This document shows, one piece after another, positions 17,194 to 26,247 of a stretch of 53,204 nucleotides of DNA. How positions within the stretch are numbered: the first letter of the stretch is position 1; every line of letters starts with the position of its first letter. A model generated the notes under the pieces. It had not been told where the DNA came from. It did no database searches and was given only the letters and a program-made list of their open reading frames with translations. Where the stretch lies: contig JAAYEK010000034.1 in the NCBI GenBank assembly GCA_012728785.1, positions 1 to 53,204 on the forward strand. Direction: 5' to 3'. The DNA is from Bacillota bacterium. Its GTDB lineage: Bacteria > Bacillota > UBA4882 > UBA8346. The position numbers and the translations under genes were made by a program.

Positions 17194-18066
17194 TTAATCC
17201 CTAGGGGTATTTTTATGCCCGATAATAATCCGGTCCAAACCGGCCAAATCCGAAATTGATTTGGAGATGAAACCCGAATCTTTAAACAGGTTCTCCAACG
17301 CATCACGCTGGTCCCAACCGTGTTCTACGGCGCAGATCCCATCGTCCGTGAGCAGCTCCTTGGCCTGAGGTAATAATTTACGATAAATATCAAGACCGTC
17401 CGGGCCGCCGTCCAAAGCAACAGAAGGTTCGCGGCGGACTTCAGGCTGGAGAGTTTCGATTGTTGCTGATGGGACATAAGGCGGATTCGATACAACCATA
17501 TCGTAACTTTCACCCGAAGCCATTAACGGACCCAACAAGTCCCCCTTTAGAAAACAAATTTGTTGGTCCACACCTAACTGGGCGGCATTAGCTTCGGCAA
17601 CCGCCAAAGCCTCCGGCGATAAATCAATTGCATACCATTTACTACCGGGAAGTAACTTAGCAAGAGTAATCGCGATAATTCCGCTTCCGGTCCCCACATC
17701 GACTCCGCATAAATCCCGACGGCCTTTGACCAGATCCACTACGGTTTCCACCAGAATTTCCGTCTCCGGCCTAGGAATTAACACCGCCGGAGTAACGTCA
17801 AAATCCCAACTTAAAAAAGATTTCTTCCCTGTTAAATAAGCAAGGGGCCACCCTTGGACCCTTTTCACAATTGCTTCGCGATATTGTTGAATCTCCCCCG
17901 GTTCCAAAGGCCGGTCCCAGTCCGAATAAAGTTTGACCCTGGGAAGTTTCAAGACTCCCGCCAGTAGTAAATCTGCTTCTAATCTAGGATTGGGCAAAGC
18001 CCTTTCTTTAAAAAAAGGAACGGTTTTAGCGATAATACTCCCGACAGTTAGGTTATTGGTCGACAT
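17194..18066 (-). CDS. prmC: Release factor glutamine methyltransferase
   Basis: Methylates the Gln of the GGQ motif of release factors RF1 and RF2 with S-adenosylmethionine. The 290-residue protein has an N-terminal helical substrate-binding domain (1-80), the SAM-binding loop [17 protein letters not shown] (about 115-131) and the catalytic NPPYVPS motif (about 185-191). It overlaps its substrate gene prfA by 14 nt, the usual Firmicutes arrangement. Confidence 0.96.
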   Translation of the reverse strand: MSTNNLTVGSIIAKTVPFFKERALPNPRLEADLLLAGVLKLPRVKLYSDWDRPLEPGEIQQYREAIVKRVQGWPLAYLTGKKSFLSWDFDVTPAVLIPRPETEILVETVVDLVKGRRDLCGVDVGTGSGIIAITLAKLLPGSKWYAIDLSPEALAVAEANAAQLGVDQQICFLKGDLLGPLMASGESYDMVVSNPPYVPSATIETLQPEVRREPSVALDGGPDGLDIYRKLLPQAKELLTDDGICAVEHGWDQRDALENLFKDSGFISKSISDLAGLDRIIIGHKNTPRD

Positions 18067-19120
18067 TTTTTAATTGCTCCGCCTGATCGGCTGTGATTAA
18101 TGGCTCAATCACTTCGTCCAGGTTCCCTTCGGTAATTGATTCCAAGTGATATAAGGTAAGATTAATCCGGTGATCGGTAAGCCGATTTTGGGGGAAATTA
18201 TAAGTCCTAATCCGTTGACTCCGATCTCCGGAACCAACCATACCACGTCTGGCTTCAGCCATCTCTTCTTGCTGTTCGCTCTGAAATTTATCCAACAATC
18301 GGGCTCGCAGTACTTTCATGGCTTTTTCCTTATTCTTCAGCTGCGACTTTTCATCCTGGCAAGTTACCACCAGCCCGGTGGGTAAATGGGTGATCCGGAC
18401 CGCCGAGTCGGTGGTGTTCACACATTGGCCTCCATGGCCGCTAGCCCTATAAACATCTACCCTGATCTCATTGGGATTAATTTCGACCTCAACTTCTTCC
18501 GCCTCAATTAAAACAGCGACGGTAGCCGCTGAAGTGTGAATCCTTCCACCGGCTTCAGTCTCCGGGACCCGTTGAACTCGGTGGACTCCGCTTTCAAACT
18601 TCATTCTGCTATAAACGCGGTCGCCCTCAATCATAAAGATGATCTCTTTAAAACCGCCTAGATCCGATTCGCTGCCGCTCAAAAATTCAACCCGCCAACC
18701 TTTGGACTCAGCATATCTGGTATACATCCGGAAAAGAGCTCCGGCGAAAAGGGCCGCCTCCTCGCCTCCGGTCCCGGCGCGAATCTCGATGATCACATTC
18801 TTCTCATCATTAGGATCTTTCGGCAACAAGAGAATCTTTAATTTCCCCATCAGCCGCTCTTCATCCGCCTCCAACTGCTCGATCTCAGCCGCCAGTAATT
18901 TGGCGGAATCACCGCTCTCTTCCCCCAGCATCTCCCGGGCTGTCTCCAAATCAGCTTTGATCCTTTTAAATTCTTGATAAGTTTCAACCAACTCGCTGAT
19001 GGCGGAATGGGCTTTAGCCAGCTTCTGAAAGAGCGACTGGTCGGCGATGACCTTAGCGTCGCTTAGCTGGCTGTTAAGTTCATAATATTTTTCTTCAATC
19101 GCAGTAAGTTTATCAATCAT
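18053..19120 (-). CDS. prfA: Peptide chain release factor 1
   Basis: Recognises UAA and UAG and triggers peptide release. The 355-residue protein shows the stop-codon recognition region ([20 protein letters not shown], about 183-202) with the RF1-type P-x-T, and the catalytic [14 protein letters not shown] motif (GGQ near residue 231). GGTGATT precedes the ATG. The order rpmE-DUF1385-prfA-prmC is conserved in many Firmicutes, which helps place the organism. Confidence 0.97.
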   Translation of the reverse strand: MIDKLTAIEEKYYELNSQLSDAKVIADQSLFQKLAKAHSAISELVETYQEFKRIKADLETAREMLGEESGDSAKLLAAEIEQLEADEERLMGKLKILLLPKDPNDEKNVIIEIRAGTGGEEAALFAGALFRMYTRYAESKGWRVEFLSGSESDLGGFKEIIFMIEGDRVYSRMKFESGVHRVQRVPETEAGGRIHTSAATVAVLIEAEEVEVEINPNEIRVDVYRASGHGGQCVNTTDSAVRITHLPTGLVVTCQDEKSQLKNKEKAMKVLRARLLDKFQSEQQEEMAEARRGMVGSGDRSQRIRTYNFPQNRLTDHRINLTLYHLESITEGNLDEVIEPLITADQAEQLKNVDQ

Positions 19121-19170
19121 TAAAAAATCACCGTAATTCTATCAAAAGTCATTCTTTCAAACTTAAAACC

Positions 19171-20094
19171 TCAAACTTCACTATTCACATATGCCTTTCC
19201 GCCAACTATCACCGGCGCATCTTCTTCCAGCACGGCCTCCAAAGCGTTAATGGCCACCTCAAGCTGGCTTTCATCCGGTTCTCTAGTAGTCATACGCTGC
19301 AGCCAAACTCCTGGTAAGGCCAGCCAACGCCAGAGAAAGAAATCCCGGTGTTTACCGGTGAATTTGATAATTTCATAAGAGATCCCGGTAACTACCGGCA
19401 ATAATACTATTCGGGAAATTAATCTCATTAATATTGAATCATACCTTAAAAAACTAAATACGATCGCGCTGACCACTACCACATACAATAAAAAGCTGGT
19501 CCCGCAACGAGGATGAAATGTGGTATAACCGCTGGCATTGGCTACAGTTATTTCTTTTTTAGCTTCGAAGGTATTAATCACTTTATGCTCAGCCCCATGG
19601 TAAGAAAAAACCCTCCGAATATCTTTCAAAAATGAAACCGATCCAATATAAGCGATTAAGATGACGAATCGTAATAGGCTCTCAAAAAGATTTCCCCAAA
19701 ATAGGTCATCCGGTAAAAACTTTTTGAAGAGCATTCTCCCTAATAACGGTAGCACAATAAAGAGCAATACGGTCATCACTAAAGCGGAACCGATCATTAA
19801 AAAACTTTCCCAGGGCGATAGTTTCGATTCTTCTTCTTCCTCCAAAAACTGGTCCGCCGAAAAAAGTAATGCTCTCAACCCAACCGTGAACGATTCACAA
19901 AGGGCGACGACACCTCTGAGGAAGGGCCACTTTAGAAAAGGTAGCTTTTTGGTAATGGATCCGACCGGTTCTTTTTTGACTACAATTTCACCGTTACTTT
20001 TACGGACGGCCACAGCCAAATAATTACGCCCCCGCATCATGACCCCTTCAATTACCGCTTGCCCGCCATAGCAAAAGTCGGACTGTTTATTCAT
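19171..20094 (-). CDS. DUF1385 family membrane protein
   Basis: A 307-residue inner-membrane protein of the DUF1385 family, usually found between rpmE and prfA. Residues 5-20 (FCYGGQAVIEGVMMRG) are the family signature. Helices are predicted near residues 90-125, 135-160 and 200-240, with HGAEHKVINTFE and HPRCGTSFLLYV as conserved blocks that could bind a metal. I use the ATG at 20094 with AAGGTG seven bases upstream; the tracked start at 20157 falls inside the rpmE terminator hairpin. Its biochemical role is unknown. Confidence 0.9.
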   Translation of the reverse strand: MNKQSDFCYGGQAVIEGVMMRGRNYLAVAVRKSNGEIVVKKEPVGSITKKLPFLKWPFLRGVVALCESFTVGLRALLFSADQFLEEEEESKLSPWESFLMIGSALVMTVLLFIVLPLLGRMLFKKFLPDDLFWGNLFESLLRFVILIAYIGSVSFLKDIRRVFSYHGAEHKVINTFEAKKEITVANASGYTTFHPRCGTSFLLYVVVVSAIVFSFLRYDSILMRLISRIVLLPVVTGISYEIIKFTGKHRDFFLWRWLALPGVWLQRMTTREPDESQLEVAINALEAVLEEDAPVIVGGKAYVNSEV

Positions 20095-20138
20095 GAATAC
20101 ACCTTCCCGCCAATTAGTTTGTTTTAGAAGTATATAGT

Positions 20139-20169
20139 TAGCAGGCGAGGATCCCATCCTCGCCTGCGA
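20139..20169 (-). terminator. rpmE terminator hairpin
   Basis: GCAGGCGAGGAT and ATCCTCGCCTGC form a perfect 12-bp stem around CCC, starting 16 nt after the rpmE stop. The T-tract on the minus strand is poor (TAACTATATACTTC), so it may attenuate rather than fully stop transcription into DUF1385-prfA. Confidence 0.7.
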
Positions 20170-20182
20170 AGTTACAATTAAA

Positions 20183-20383
20183 TTATTTCTTTTCCAGCCG
20201 TTTCTTGAACTTTTCTACCTGGCCACCACTGTCGACTACCCTTTGCTTACCGGTAAACAAAGGGTGACATTTGGAACAAATCTCAACCCGGATCTCCTTT
20301 TTGGTGGAGCCGGTTTCAAAGGTCTCCCCACAGGCGCAGGTCACCTTCACTTTATCAAATTTCGGATGAATGCCTTCCTTCAT
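20183..20383 (-). CDS. rpmE: 50S ribosomal protein L31 (zinc-binding form)
   Basis: A 66-residue large-subunit protein. It carries the four zinc Cys of the C+ form (CAC at 16-18 and CSKC at 36-39), the HPKF start block and [23 protein letters not shown]. It is the primary zinc-containing form rather than the zinc-independent paralogue. A promoter lies about 120 nt upstream. Confidence 0.97.
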   Translation of the reverse strand: MKEGIHPKFDKVKVTCACGETFETGSTKKEIRVEICSKCHPLFTGKQRVVDSGGQVEKFKKRLEKK

Positions 20384-20504
20384 TGCGCGTCACCTCACTT
20401 GCCATTCTAAAAAACTCTTGAAGCTTGTCGATAGGTTAATTCACTCTTAAATATCTAGTTTTAAAAGAAAATTAACTTGGCGACTTACTTAATAACTTTT
20501 ATAT

Positions 20505-20534
20505 TATAGCACAATGATTTTCTCGGCGCAACAA
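20505..20534 (-). promoter_or_regulatory. Likely sigma-A promoter with extended -10 for rpmE
   Basis: On the minus strand TGTGCTATAAT gives an extended -10 (TATAAT at 20505-20510). The -35 is weak (TTGTTG at 18-nt spacing). The surrounding 195 nt gap (20384-20578) otherwise holds nothing recognisable. Confidence 0.45.
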
Positions 20535-20578
20535 AATTATCCCCTAGGGCTTTAGCGGGTTTTATTATCTAGCCGGGA

Positions 20579-21664
20579 TCAAGATCGGTAATTATAGTGA
20601 CGGTCCAGTAAGATCTGTTCGCGAAGCCTTCGTAAACCATCTTTAATGGTTCTGGCGCGGACCTCGCCAATGCCTTCCACTTCATCCAATTCCTCGGTTG
20701 AAGCATCGATTATCTTCTGAAGTTCGCCAAAAGTCACCACTAAATTTTCCACTACCGGGAAGGGTAAGCGGGGAATCTTATTCAATAAACGATAGCCTCG
20801 GGCGGAAACCGATAAATCCGGAGTTGTTCCACCGGGATAGCCTAACAACCGTACCAGGGCGTTTAGATCCAGCAATTCCTCGTCATCCCAAGTTATTAAG
20901 GTCTCTTTAATATTAGTTAACAAATTGGAGTTGCTGTAAATATAGTCTCTGAGGACCAGCAATCCATCATTTTCAATATTGGCCATTAATTCTTCCAGTT
21001 GCATACTGACCAATCGTCCCTCAGCGCCTAACTCGCAAATATAGCGCCTAATTTCAGCGGCAATTCTACTTACCATTTCAGCCCTTTGCACTACCGCAGC
21101 CACATCAGAAAGGGTAACTAAATTTTCGAACTCTAAAGCTGAAAGGTTTTGCAAAGTTTGTTCTAAAACGCTCTTATACTTTTGTAAAGTCTGCAATGCT
21201 TGGTTCGCCTTTGCTAAAACCGTGCCGATTTCTCGAATTACATAACGCAGGTTTCCTTTATAAAGAGTGATCACGTTCCGTCTTTGGGAGATGGCAATCG
21301 CCATCTCGCCGGTTTGAATTGCCATCCGTTCGGCAGTCCGATGCCGGGTACCTGTTTCCGAGGTTGGGATTAAATGATCAGGTGTCAAATGAGCGTTGGC
21401 CACTAAAATCTTCTTGGCGTCTGTAGAAAGTACAATAGCCCCATCCATTTTAGCCAATTCATAAAGGCTGGACGGTTCAAGTTCCGAGTTGATCCTAAAT
21501 CCGCCACCAACCAACTTCAATACATTCTCCGAATCGGAAACCATAATCAAGGCCCCTGTCTTGGCCTTTAAAATATTTTCCAATCCTTCATAAAGAGTCG
21601 TACCCGGAGCTACCATTTTTAAAATTGCAAATAACTCCTCCTGCCTTTGTTCTCTTTCACCCAT
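20579..21664 (-). CDS. disA: DNA integrity scanning diadenylate cyclase
   Basis: Makes cyclic di-AMP from two ATP and scans DNA for branched structures. The 361-residue protein has the DAC domain with the DGA motif (74-76) and the RHRT motif (107-110), a long helical linker (150-290), and a C-terminal helix-hairpin-helix DNA-binding domain (EELDEVEGIGEVRARTIKDGL). It lies 39 nt downstream of radA, the common Firmicutes pairing. CGGAGGG precedes the ATG. It suggests c-di-AMP signalling linked to sporulation or DNA damage. Confidence 0.96.
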   Translation of the reverse strand: MGEREQRQEELFAILKMVAPGTTLYEGLENILKAKTGALIMVSDSENVLKLVGGGFRINSELEPSSLYELAKMDGAIVLSTDAKKILVANAHLTPDHLIPTSETGTRHRTAERMAIQTGEMAIAISQRRNVITLYKGNLRYVIREIGTVLAKANQALQTLQKYKSVLEQTLQNLSALEFENLVTLSDVAAVVQRAEMVSRIAAEIRRYICELGAEGRLVSMQLEELMANIENDGLLVLRDYIYSNSNLLTNIKETLITWDDEELLDLNALVRLLGYPGGTTPDLSVSARGYRLLNKIPRLPFPVVENLVVTFGELQKIIDASTEELDEVEGIGEVRARTIKDGLRRLREQILLDRHYNYRS

Positions 21665-21703
21665 ATTTCGACCCTCCGTTATTTACCCGGTCCTTAAGAT
21701 ATT

Positions 21704-23071
21704 TCATCCTTCAACGCTTAGCTCCGGCGTTAATGCCGGTAATCTACGCAAATGTTCTATTCCAAATACTTTTAGTTCCGACTGCTTAAGCTTAGAACGC
21801 TTTGCCAAAACACATTGTTCAAATCCGAGTCTGTTTCCTTCGCTTACCAACCGTTCGATTCCAGGTACCGGGCGGATTTCCCCTGAGAGAGTTAATTCAC
21901 CTACCCAAAACAATTTGGAACTAAAAGTAATACCGCGAATCGAGGAAATAATCGAAGCGGCTATCCCTAAGTCCAAAGCGGGATCTCCCGATTCGATGCC
22001 ACCGGCGATTGACACGAAAATATTTTTATTGGTTAACCGCTCACCCAACCAACGTTGAATAACAGCTGTTACTAATAACAGCCGGTTCCGATCGACACCG
22101 ATGGCAATTTGCCGTGGTGGTATTCCTTCAGCCGTCTCAGTAACCAAAGCTTGAATCTCGGTAAAAATCGGCCTGCTCCCTCTAGTACTGGCGACAATCA
22201 CCGAACCGGGCATGGTCTGATTTCTGCTCTCTAATAAATATTCGGAAGGATTCGCCACTTCAATTAGACCGGCAGCGGTCATTTCAAACAAGGCCACTTC
22301 TTCGGTAGGCCCAAATCTATTCTTGACAGCCCGGGCAATTCTCAAACTTTGGGTTCGGTCCCCTTCCAAATATACTACGGTGTCTACTAGATGCTCTAAT
22401 ACTCTTGGCCCAGCCAATTCTGATTCTTTAGTAACTTGCCCCACTAAAATTACGGGGACGTTCTCTTGTTTAGCTATTTTGATCAAAAATAAAGTACATT
22501 CTTTAATTTGAGACGGTGAACCGGGGGTCGAACGAAGCTTACTTAAAAATGATGATTGAATTGAATCAATAATAATTAACCTCGGTTTCAATGTTTCAAA
22601 ATGTTTCTTGACTAATTCCAAATTAGTCTCGGATACCACATATAAACCATCCGGAAAGGCTCCCAATCGGTCGGCGCGAATCTTGGTTTGTTCAGAAGAT
22701 TCTTCGCCGGATACGTAAAGAACTGTTCCGTCCCGGGCCATATTACCGGCGATAATTAAACTCAAGGTACTCTTGCCGATACCAGGATCGCCAACCAACA
22801 ACATCACCGAACCGATTACCAATCCGCCTCCCAACAACCGGTCGATCTCACCAATACCCGTAGAGAAACGGACTGTTGCGCCGCTTTTTACTTGGTTGAG
22901 GACCTGGGGAGTTTGAAAGCTGCTTAAATTAGTCAGTTCCTCAACATACTCTTCTTCAGGTTCTTCCTTGAGAGTCCCCCATTCTTTACACTCCGGGCAA
23001 CGGCCGACCCACTTCATTTCCTGATGGCCGCAATTTTCACAGTAAAATACGGTTCTTCTCTTTTTACTCAT
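21704..23071 (-). CDS. radA: DNA repair protein RadA
   Basis: A RecA-like ATPase that drives branch migration in recombination. The 455-residue protein has an N-terminal C4 zinc finger (CENCGHQEMKWVGRCPEC, 10-27), a Walker A (GDPGIGKST, about 93-101), the RadA-specific KNRFG motif (KNRFGPTEEV, about 250) and a C-terminal Lon-protease-like domain (from about 280). It is translationally coupled to the DedA gene (8-nt overlap) and followed by disA. Confidence 0.96.
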   Translation of the reverse strand: MSKKRRTVFYCENCGHQEMKWVGRCPECKEWGTLKEEPEEEYVEELTNLSSFQTPQVLNQVKSGATVRFSTGIGEIDRLLGGGLVIGSVMLLVGDPGIGKSTLSLIIAGNMARDGTVLYVSGEESSEQTKIRADRLGAFPDGLYVVSETNLELVKKHFETLKPRLIIIDSIQSSFLSKLRSTPGSPSQIKECTLFLIKIAKQENVPVILVGQVTKESELAGPRVLEHLVDTVVYLEGDRTQSLRIARAVKNRFGPTEEVALFEMTAAGLIEVANPSEYLLESRNQTMPGSVIVASTRGSRPIFTEIQALVTETAEGIPPRQIAIGVDRNRLLLVTAVIQRWLGERLTNKNIFVSIAGGIESGDPALDLGIAASIISSIRGITFSSKLFWVGELTLSGEIRPVPGIERLVSEGNRLGFEQCVLAKRSKLKQSELKVFGIEHLRRLPALTPELSVEG

Positions 23072-23726
23072 TTTTCGCCCGCCGTTTTTGGTTTTGATCT
23101 TTTATAAAGTTATAGAATCGGACCAATACTAAGTAAACTATTATCAAACATAATATTATCAAACAAATCGTTTTAATACGACTATTCCATAATTCCGGTA
23201 ACTTCCGCCAGTTTTGCCCTAAACGGCTGCCACTCACTACAAAGATAGACGTTGAAACGATAATTGAAACAGCGACTACCAAAAAAGAACGGCGCTTTTC
23301 CATATTGACCATACCGGCGGCTAAGATAATACCCGAACGAACAACCGGAATAAACCGGCTCAGTGCAATCGTCCAAAAGCCATACTTCCGAAACCACTTT
23401 TCCATCCTATAAAACATTTTAGAATTCAATAACTGCGAATCTTTGGAAGAATGCAACAAGGTCTTTCCCATTTTAGCGCCGAGAAGATATAACATAGTTG
23501 AAGAAGCGAAGGTCCCTAAGGAAGCGCTAATAATTATTCCTAGCGGATTACTGCCTGACAATCCCGTTAAGGAACCGCTTAAAATCAACAAGGAATCTCC
23601 CGGAAGGGGCGGAAAAACGACTTCAAAAAAACTATATAAAAAAACGATAATCACCAGGTATTTCCGATATTGGGCCACAAATTCCGGATCGCTCCAATGA
23701 GTCAATATTTCCATGAATTGTTCCAT
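23064..23726 (-). CDS. DedA family (SNARE-associated/VTT) membrane protein
   Basis: A 220-residue polytopic membrane protein. The family core is clear: YSFFEVVFPPLPGDSLLILSGSL near the N-terminus and SRFIPVVRSGIILAAGMVNMEKRRF in the second half, with four to five hydrophobic segments. DedA proteins are linked to undecaprenyl-phosphate or lipid flipping and to envelope stress. I prefer the ATG at 23726 (MEQFMEIL), eight bases after GGAG, over the TTG at 23804, which has no ribosome site. It overlaps radA. Confidence 0.88.
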   Translation of the reverse strand: MEQFMEILTHWSDPEFVAQYRKYLVIIVFLYSFFEVVFPPLPGDSLLILSGSLTGLSGSNPLGIIISASLGTFASSTMLYLLGAKMGKTLLHSSKDSQLLNSKMFYRMEKWFRKYGFWTIALSRFIPVVRSGIILAAGMVNMEKRRSFLVVAVSIIVSTSIFVVSGSRLGQNWRKLPELWNSRIKTICLIILCLIIVYLVLVRFYNFIKDQNQKRRAKNE

Positions 23727-23867
23727 TAAAAAACTCCAATCGTCATCTATAACCACAAACTCTATTTTAAGGGTTTTTACCAAATTGATAAAGTCTTTTT
23801 CCAAATTTTAAAAATTTGTTTATTAAAGTAAGTTTATTAATACTTACTTTTTCGAAACAAAAATATT

Positions 23868-23889
23868 AAAAAGCCGGCATAATGCCGGT
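23868..23889 (-). terminator. Terminator after the Cys-rich small gene
   Basis: On the minus strand CCGGC-ATTAT-GCCGG followed by CTTTTTAATATTTTT is a textbook rho-independent terminator, about 100 nt past the stop of the small gene at 23988. It closes the mtnP transcript. Confidence 0.75.
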
Positions 23890-23987
23890 AGAGTTGAAAA
23901 GCAAACCCTGAAAAATTTCTAATATGGTTTGAAAATTCAGGTCATCAACCAATAGTGATCCAAGACCCATTCCATTCCCTTGGTTAA

Positions 23988-24122
23988 CTATCTACTAAAT
24001 GAGGCGCAAGTCTCACGTCCATCTTCCCATAAATGGCAAAGCTGATAATGACGGCAAAATAAACATGGTAAACGTGACTCGAAATTTTCCTCAGTTAATT
24101 CCCTAACTTCTTGTTCCAGCAC
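23988..24122 (-). CDS. Small Cys-rich protein, 44 residues (not in ORF track)
   Basis: A GTG start six to seven bases after a strong AGGGGG ribosome site opens a 44-codon frame: an acidic helix (LEQEVRELTEENFESRL), then PCLFCRHYQLCHLWEDG and ETCASFSR. Four Cys (a C-x2-C pair, then two single Cys) plus two His suggest a zinc or iron-sulfur site. It lies 119 nt after the small membrane protein gene and before a good terminator, which supports it being the last gene of the mtnP transcript. I do not recognise the family and assign no function. Confidence 0.6.
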   Translation of the reverse strand: MLEQEVRELTEENFESRLPCLFCRHYQLCHLWEDGRETCASFSR

Positions 24123-24241
24123 AGCTAACCCCCTATAAATTCATTGGTTAAGATTAGTCTATGCGGTTAGAGGGTTTTTATGAGTTAGGAAAAAATCAAA
24201 TTGAAGTGTTGATGGACAAATCCCCGGTACTTGAATAAATG

Positions 24242-24712
24242 CTACTTGTCGAATAAGTTCGCCAAACCATAGGTAAGTAAGGTTACAATTAGACCAGCCA
24301 TTAATAAACCCAAAAGAATGGAGGAGAAGGCAACCCGTTTTCGGATTCTTAATAAAAACGCGATTAACGCTCCGGACCAAGCTCCGGTCATCGGTAGAGG
24401 GATTGCCACAAAAACGGTGAGTCCCCAAAATCCGTATTTTTCAATTTGGGGCGCTTTTCGTTGGCTCTTAGTAAAAACCCAATTAAAGAAACACTTAAAG
24501 ATATATATCCGGCTAAGTAATTTAGATATTGGTCCTATTAGAAGTATAATCGGTATCACCGGGAGCATATTACCGCTAACTGCTAACAGATAGGCTTCCA
24601 AGGGCTCAAAACCTAACTGCCAAGCTAAAGGAATAGCTCCCCGCAGTTCCAAGTAAGGAAGTATTGAAGCGCTTATTACTTTTAACCCGTCAATGAATCG
24701 GTCCGTCATCAT
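24242..24712 (-). CDS. Putative small multidrug export protein (COG2426-like)
   Basis: A 156-residue membrane protein with about four hydrophobic segments (45-65, 95-115, 128-150 and the SASILPYLELRGAIPLA segment). The motifs ELRGAIPLA and IPLPMTGAWSGALIAF are the signatures of the Sm_multidrug_ex family. Drug export is a database label only; the real substrate is unknown. The start follows the mtnP stop by one base (TAA-A-ATG), so it is translationally coupled to mtnP. Confidence 0.8.
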   Translation of the reverse strand: MMTDRFIDGLKVISASILPYLELRGAIPLAWQLGFEPLEAYLLAVSGNMLPVIPIILLIGPISKLLSRIYIFKCFFNWVFTKSQRKAPQIEKYGFWGLTVFVAIPLPMTGAWSGALIAFLLRIRKRVAFSSILLGLLMAGLIVTLLTYGLANLFDK

Positions 24713-24713
24713 T

Positions 24714-25508
24714 TTAAATCTCTTCTTTTAAATGGTCCCCACAGACACAATCCGGTCCTGTCGGAAGATCTTCGATCATCGCGAATAATAAATTCCGTAA
24801 TTTATCATTATTTGTGTTAAAGACCTTTAATACCTCTTCATGGGTTACCGGCTTGATATCGGGATTACCTTCCAACCCAACATCATAATCGGTGATCAAA
24901 GCGATATTTAGATAACAAATACCGAGCTCCCGGGCTAGCCAACCTTCAGGGTATTGAGTCATATTGATAACTTCCCAACCATTCTTGCTGTATTCTCTAC
25001 TCTCGGACTTGGTTGAAAAGCGAGGTCCTTGAATCACTACTACGGTTCCCGTTTCATGCACGGTAATCCCTAATTTTTGGGCACAGGAGATGGCTGTTTT
25101 CCGCATCCGTGAACAATAAGGTTCAGCTGCCGGAACATGTCTCACAATTGGGCCTTCAAAAAAGGTGTCTTTCCGGCCCCAGGTTCGATTTACAAATTGG
25201 TCGATTACCACAAATTCGCCTGGTTTTACATTTGGTTGTAAGCTACCGGCGGCGCATGGCCCGATAATTTGTTGGACACCTAAACTTTTCATCGCCCAAA
25301 GATTAGCTCGATAATTAATCAGATGCGGAGGATATTGGTGCCGTTTGCCGTGCCTCGGTAAAAAAGCGACCCGTTTTCCCCCAATCTCGGCAATGGCAAT
25401 TTCATCGCTGGGCGCCCCGTAAGGGGTTTCCACCGTCACTTCTTCGACATTATCCAATAAGGAATAAAATCCGGAACCCCCAAAAATCCCAATTTCAGCT
25501 GTTTTCAT
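24714..25508 (-). CDS. mtnP: S-methyl-5'-thioadenosine phosphorylase
   Basis: Phosphorolyses methylthioadenosine, the by-product of spermidine synthase, to adenine and methylthioribose-1-phosphate. The 264-residue protein has GIFGGSGFY (7-15), the phosphate site FLPRHGKRHQYPPHLINYRAN (about 49-69), IGPCAAGSL (about 83-91) and NMTQYPEG (about 188-195); the T-Q-Y-P-E version suits the MTA/MTIP group. Asp in ITDYDVG points to a 6-amino purine. GGGAGG precedes the ATG. It connects with speE at 2315-3145. Confidence 0.93.
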   Translation of the reverse strand: MKTAEIGIFGGSGFYSLLDNVEEVTVETPYGAPSDEIAIAEIGGKRVAFLPRHGKRHQYPPHLINYRANLWAMKSLGVQQIIGPCAAGSLQPNVKPGEFVVIDQFVNRTWGRKDTFFEGPIVRHVPAAEPYCSRMRKTAISCAQKLGITVHETGTVVVIQGPRFSTKSESREYSKNGWEVINMTQYPEGWLARELGICYLNIALITDYDVGLEGNPDIKPVTHEEVLKVFNTNNDKLRNLLFAMIEDLPTGPDCVCGDHLKEEI

Positions 25509-25654
25509 TATTTAACCTCCCTAAGATTCTCATTCAAGCGAGTTTCATAAATTACAATTTATATTCACAGGCAGGATCTGTTGTAGACTTAATGAGCTTA
25601 TTTTCGCTTAATTGGTATTAAACTCCTGCCAAGAGAGGTTTAAAATTTTTTTTA

Positions 25655-25687
25655 GAAGAAAAAAGAAAGGGCGAGAATTCTCGCCCC
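25655..25687 (-). terminator. Terminator of the spore-protein gene
   Basis: GGGCGAGAATTCTCGCCC (25669-25686) is a perfect palindrome; on the minus strand it is followed by TTTCTTTTTTCTTC. It starts about 9 nt after the stop of the SASP gene. The rest of 25509-25695 shows no gene. Confidence 0.85.
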
Positions 25688-25695
25688 ATAAGTAC

Positions 25696-26037
25696 TTAAT
25701 ACTTCTGGTCTAAGCTGTTAAGATTCAAATTGGAGATGTTTTGAACGGTATCATTCATTTTCTGATAGCCAAGTCCCGCATTAAAACCAGTTTGGACATT
25801 GGCAACAGCCTGTTGGGATAAGGAGCTCTCAGCAGCCTGGATCATATTTTTGACCATTTGCCCTCCAACATGACCGCAGTCTTTTGAAGTCATATAACCC
25901 CAGTAATCTCCGACAATCGGTGAAGTATCGATAATCTGAGCTGATGTTAAGTCTTTAGCGATTTCGTACTTCATGTTATTAAGAGCTTGAGCCGCTTGTT
26001 TAACAACATAAGAGTTGCTTCTTTGACCAGTACCCAT
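25696..26037 (-). CDS. Alpha/beta-type small acid-soluble spore protein
   Basis: Binds and protects spore DNA and is degraded by Gpr at germination. The 113-residue protein has the two conserved blocks: ALNNMKYEIAKDL (19-31, including the KYEIA protease-recognition core) and HVGGQMVKNMIQ (about 56-67). It is longer than the usual 60-90 residues, with a Tyr/Cys-containing linker (IVGDYWGYMTSKDCG) and a Gln/Asn-rich tail (VANVQTGFNAGLGYQKM). AAAGGAGGGG precedes the ATG. I could not pick out a clear sigma-G promoter in the 210-nt gap. It is the main evidence for sporulation. Confidence 0.88.
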   Translation of the reverse strand: MGTGQRSNSYVVKQAAQALNNMKYEIAKDLTSAQIIDTSPIVGDYWGYMTSKDCGHVGGQMVKNMIQAAESSLSQQAVANVQTGFNAGLGYQKMNDTVQNISNLNLNSLDQKY

Positions 26038-26247
26038 CCGTTTCCCCTCCTTTCGTTTTAACCTGAAATTAATTTGCCCAGCTATATAAGGTTAAAACCA
26101 CAAAAAGTCTGGAATTTTTCGAGTTTACTACCAACTGTGCCAATATCCTTTTTCAACAACACGCTTTTTCCAATTAAAGCCGGATTCTTCTTTGTTTACA
26201 TGAAAAATAAAGGCTTAAAATGAGGATAATAGACAAGAGGTGATCAA

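Noticed and set aside
16839-17306. 155-residue start for HypA
   Set aside because: The extension is antisense-free but overlaps prmC and places the essential MHE motif internally; HypA must begin with Met-His-Glu.
19171-20157. Upstream start for the DUF1385 protein
   Set aside because: It begins within the rpmE terminator hairpin, while the ATG at 20094 has AAGGTG at good spacing.
23821-23850. AAAGTAAGT/ACTTACTTT hairpin as a terminator
   Set aside because: No gene on the plus strand feeds it, and the minus-strand transcript already ends at the stronger hairpin at 23868-23889.
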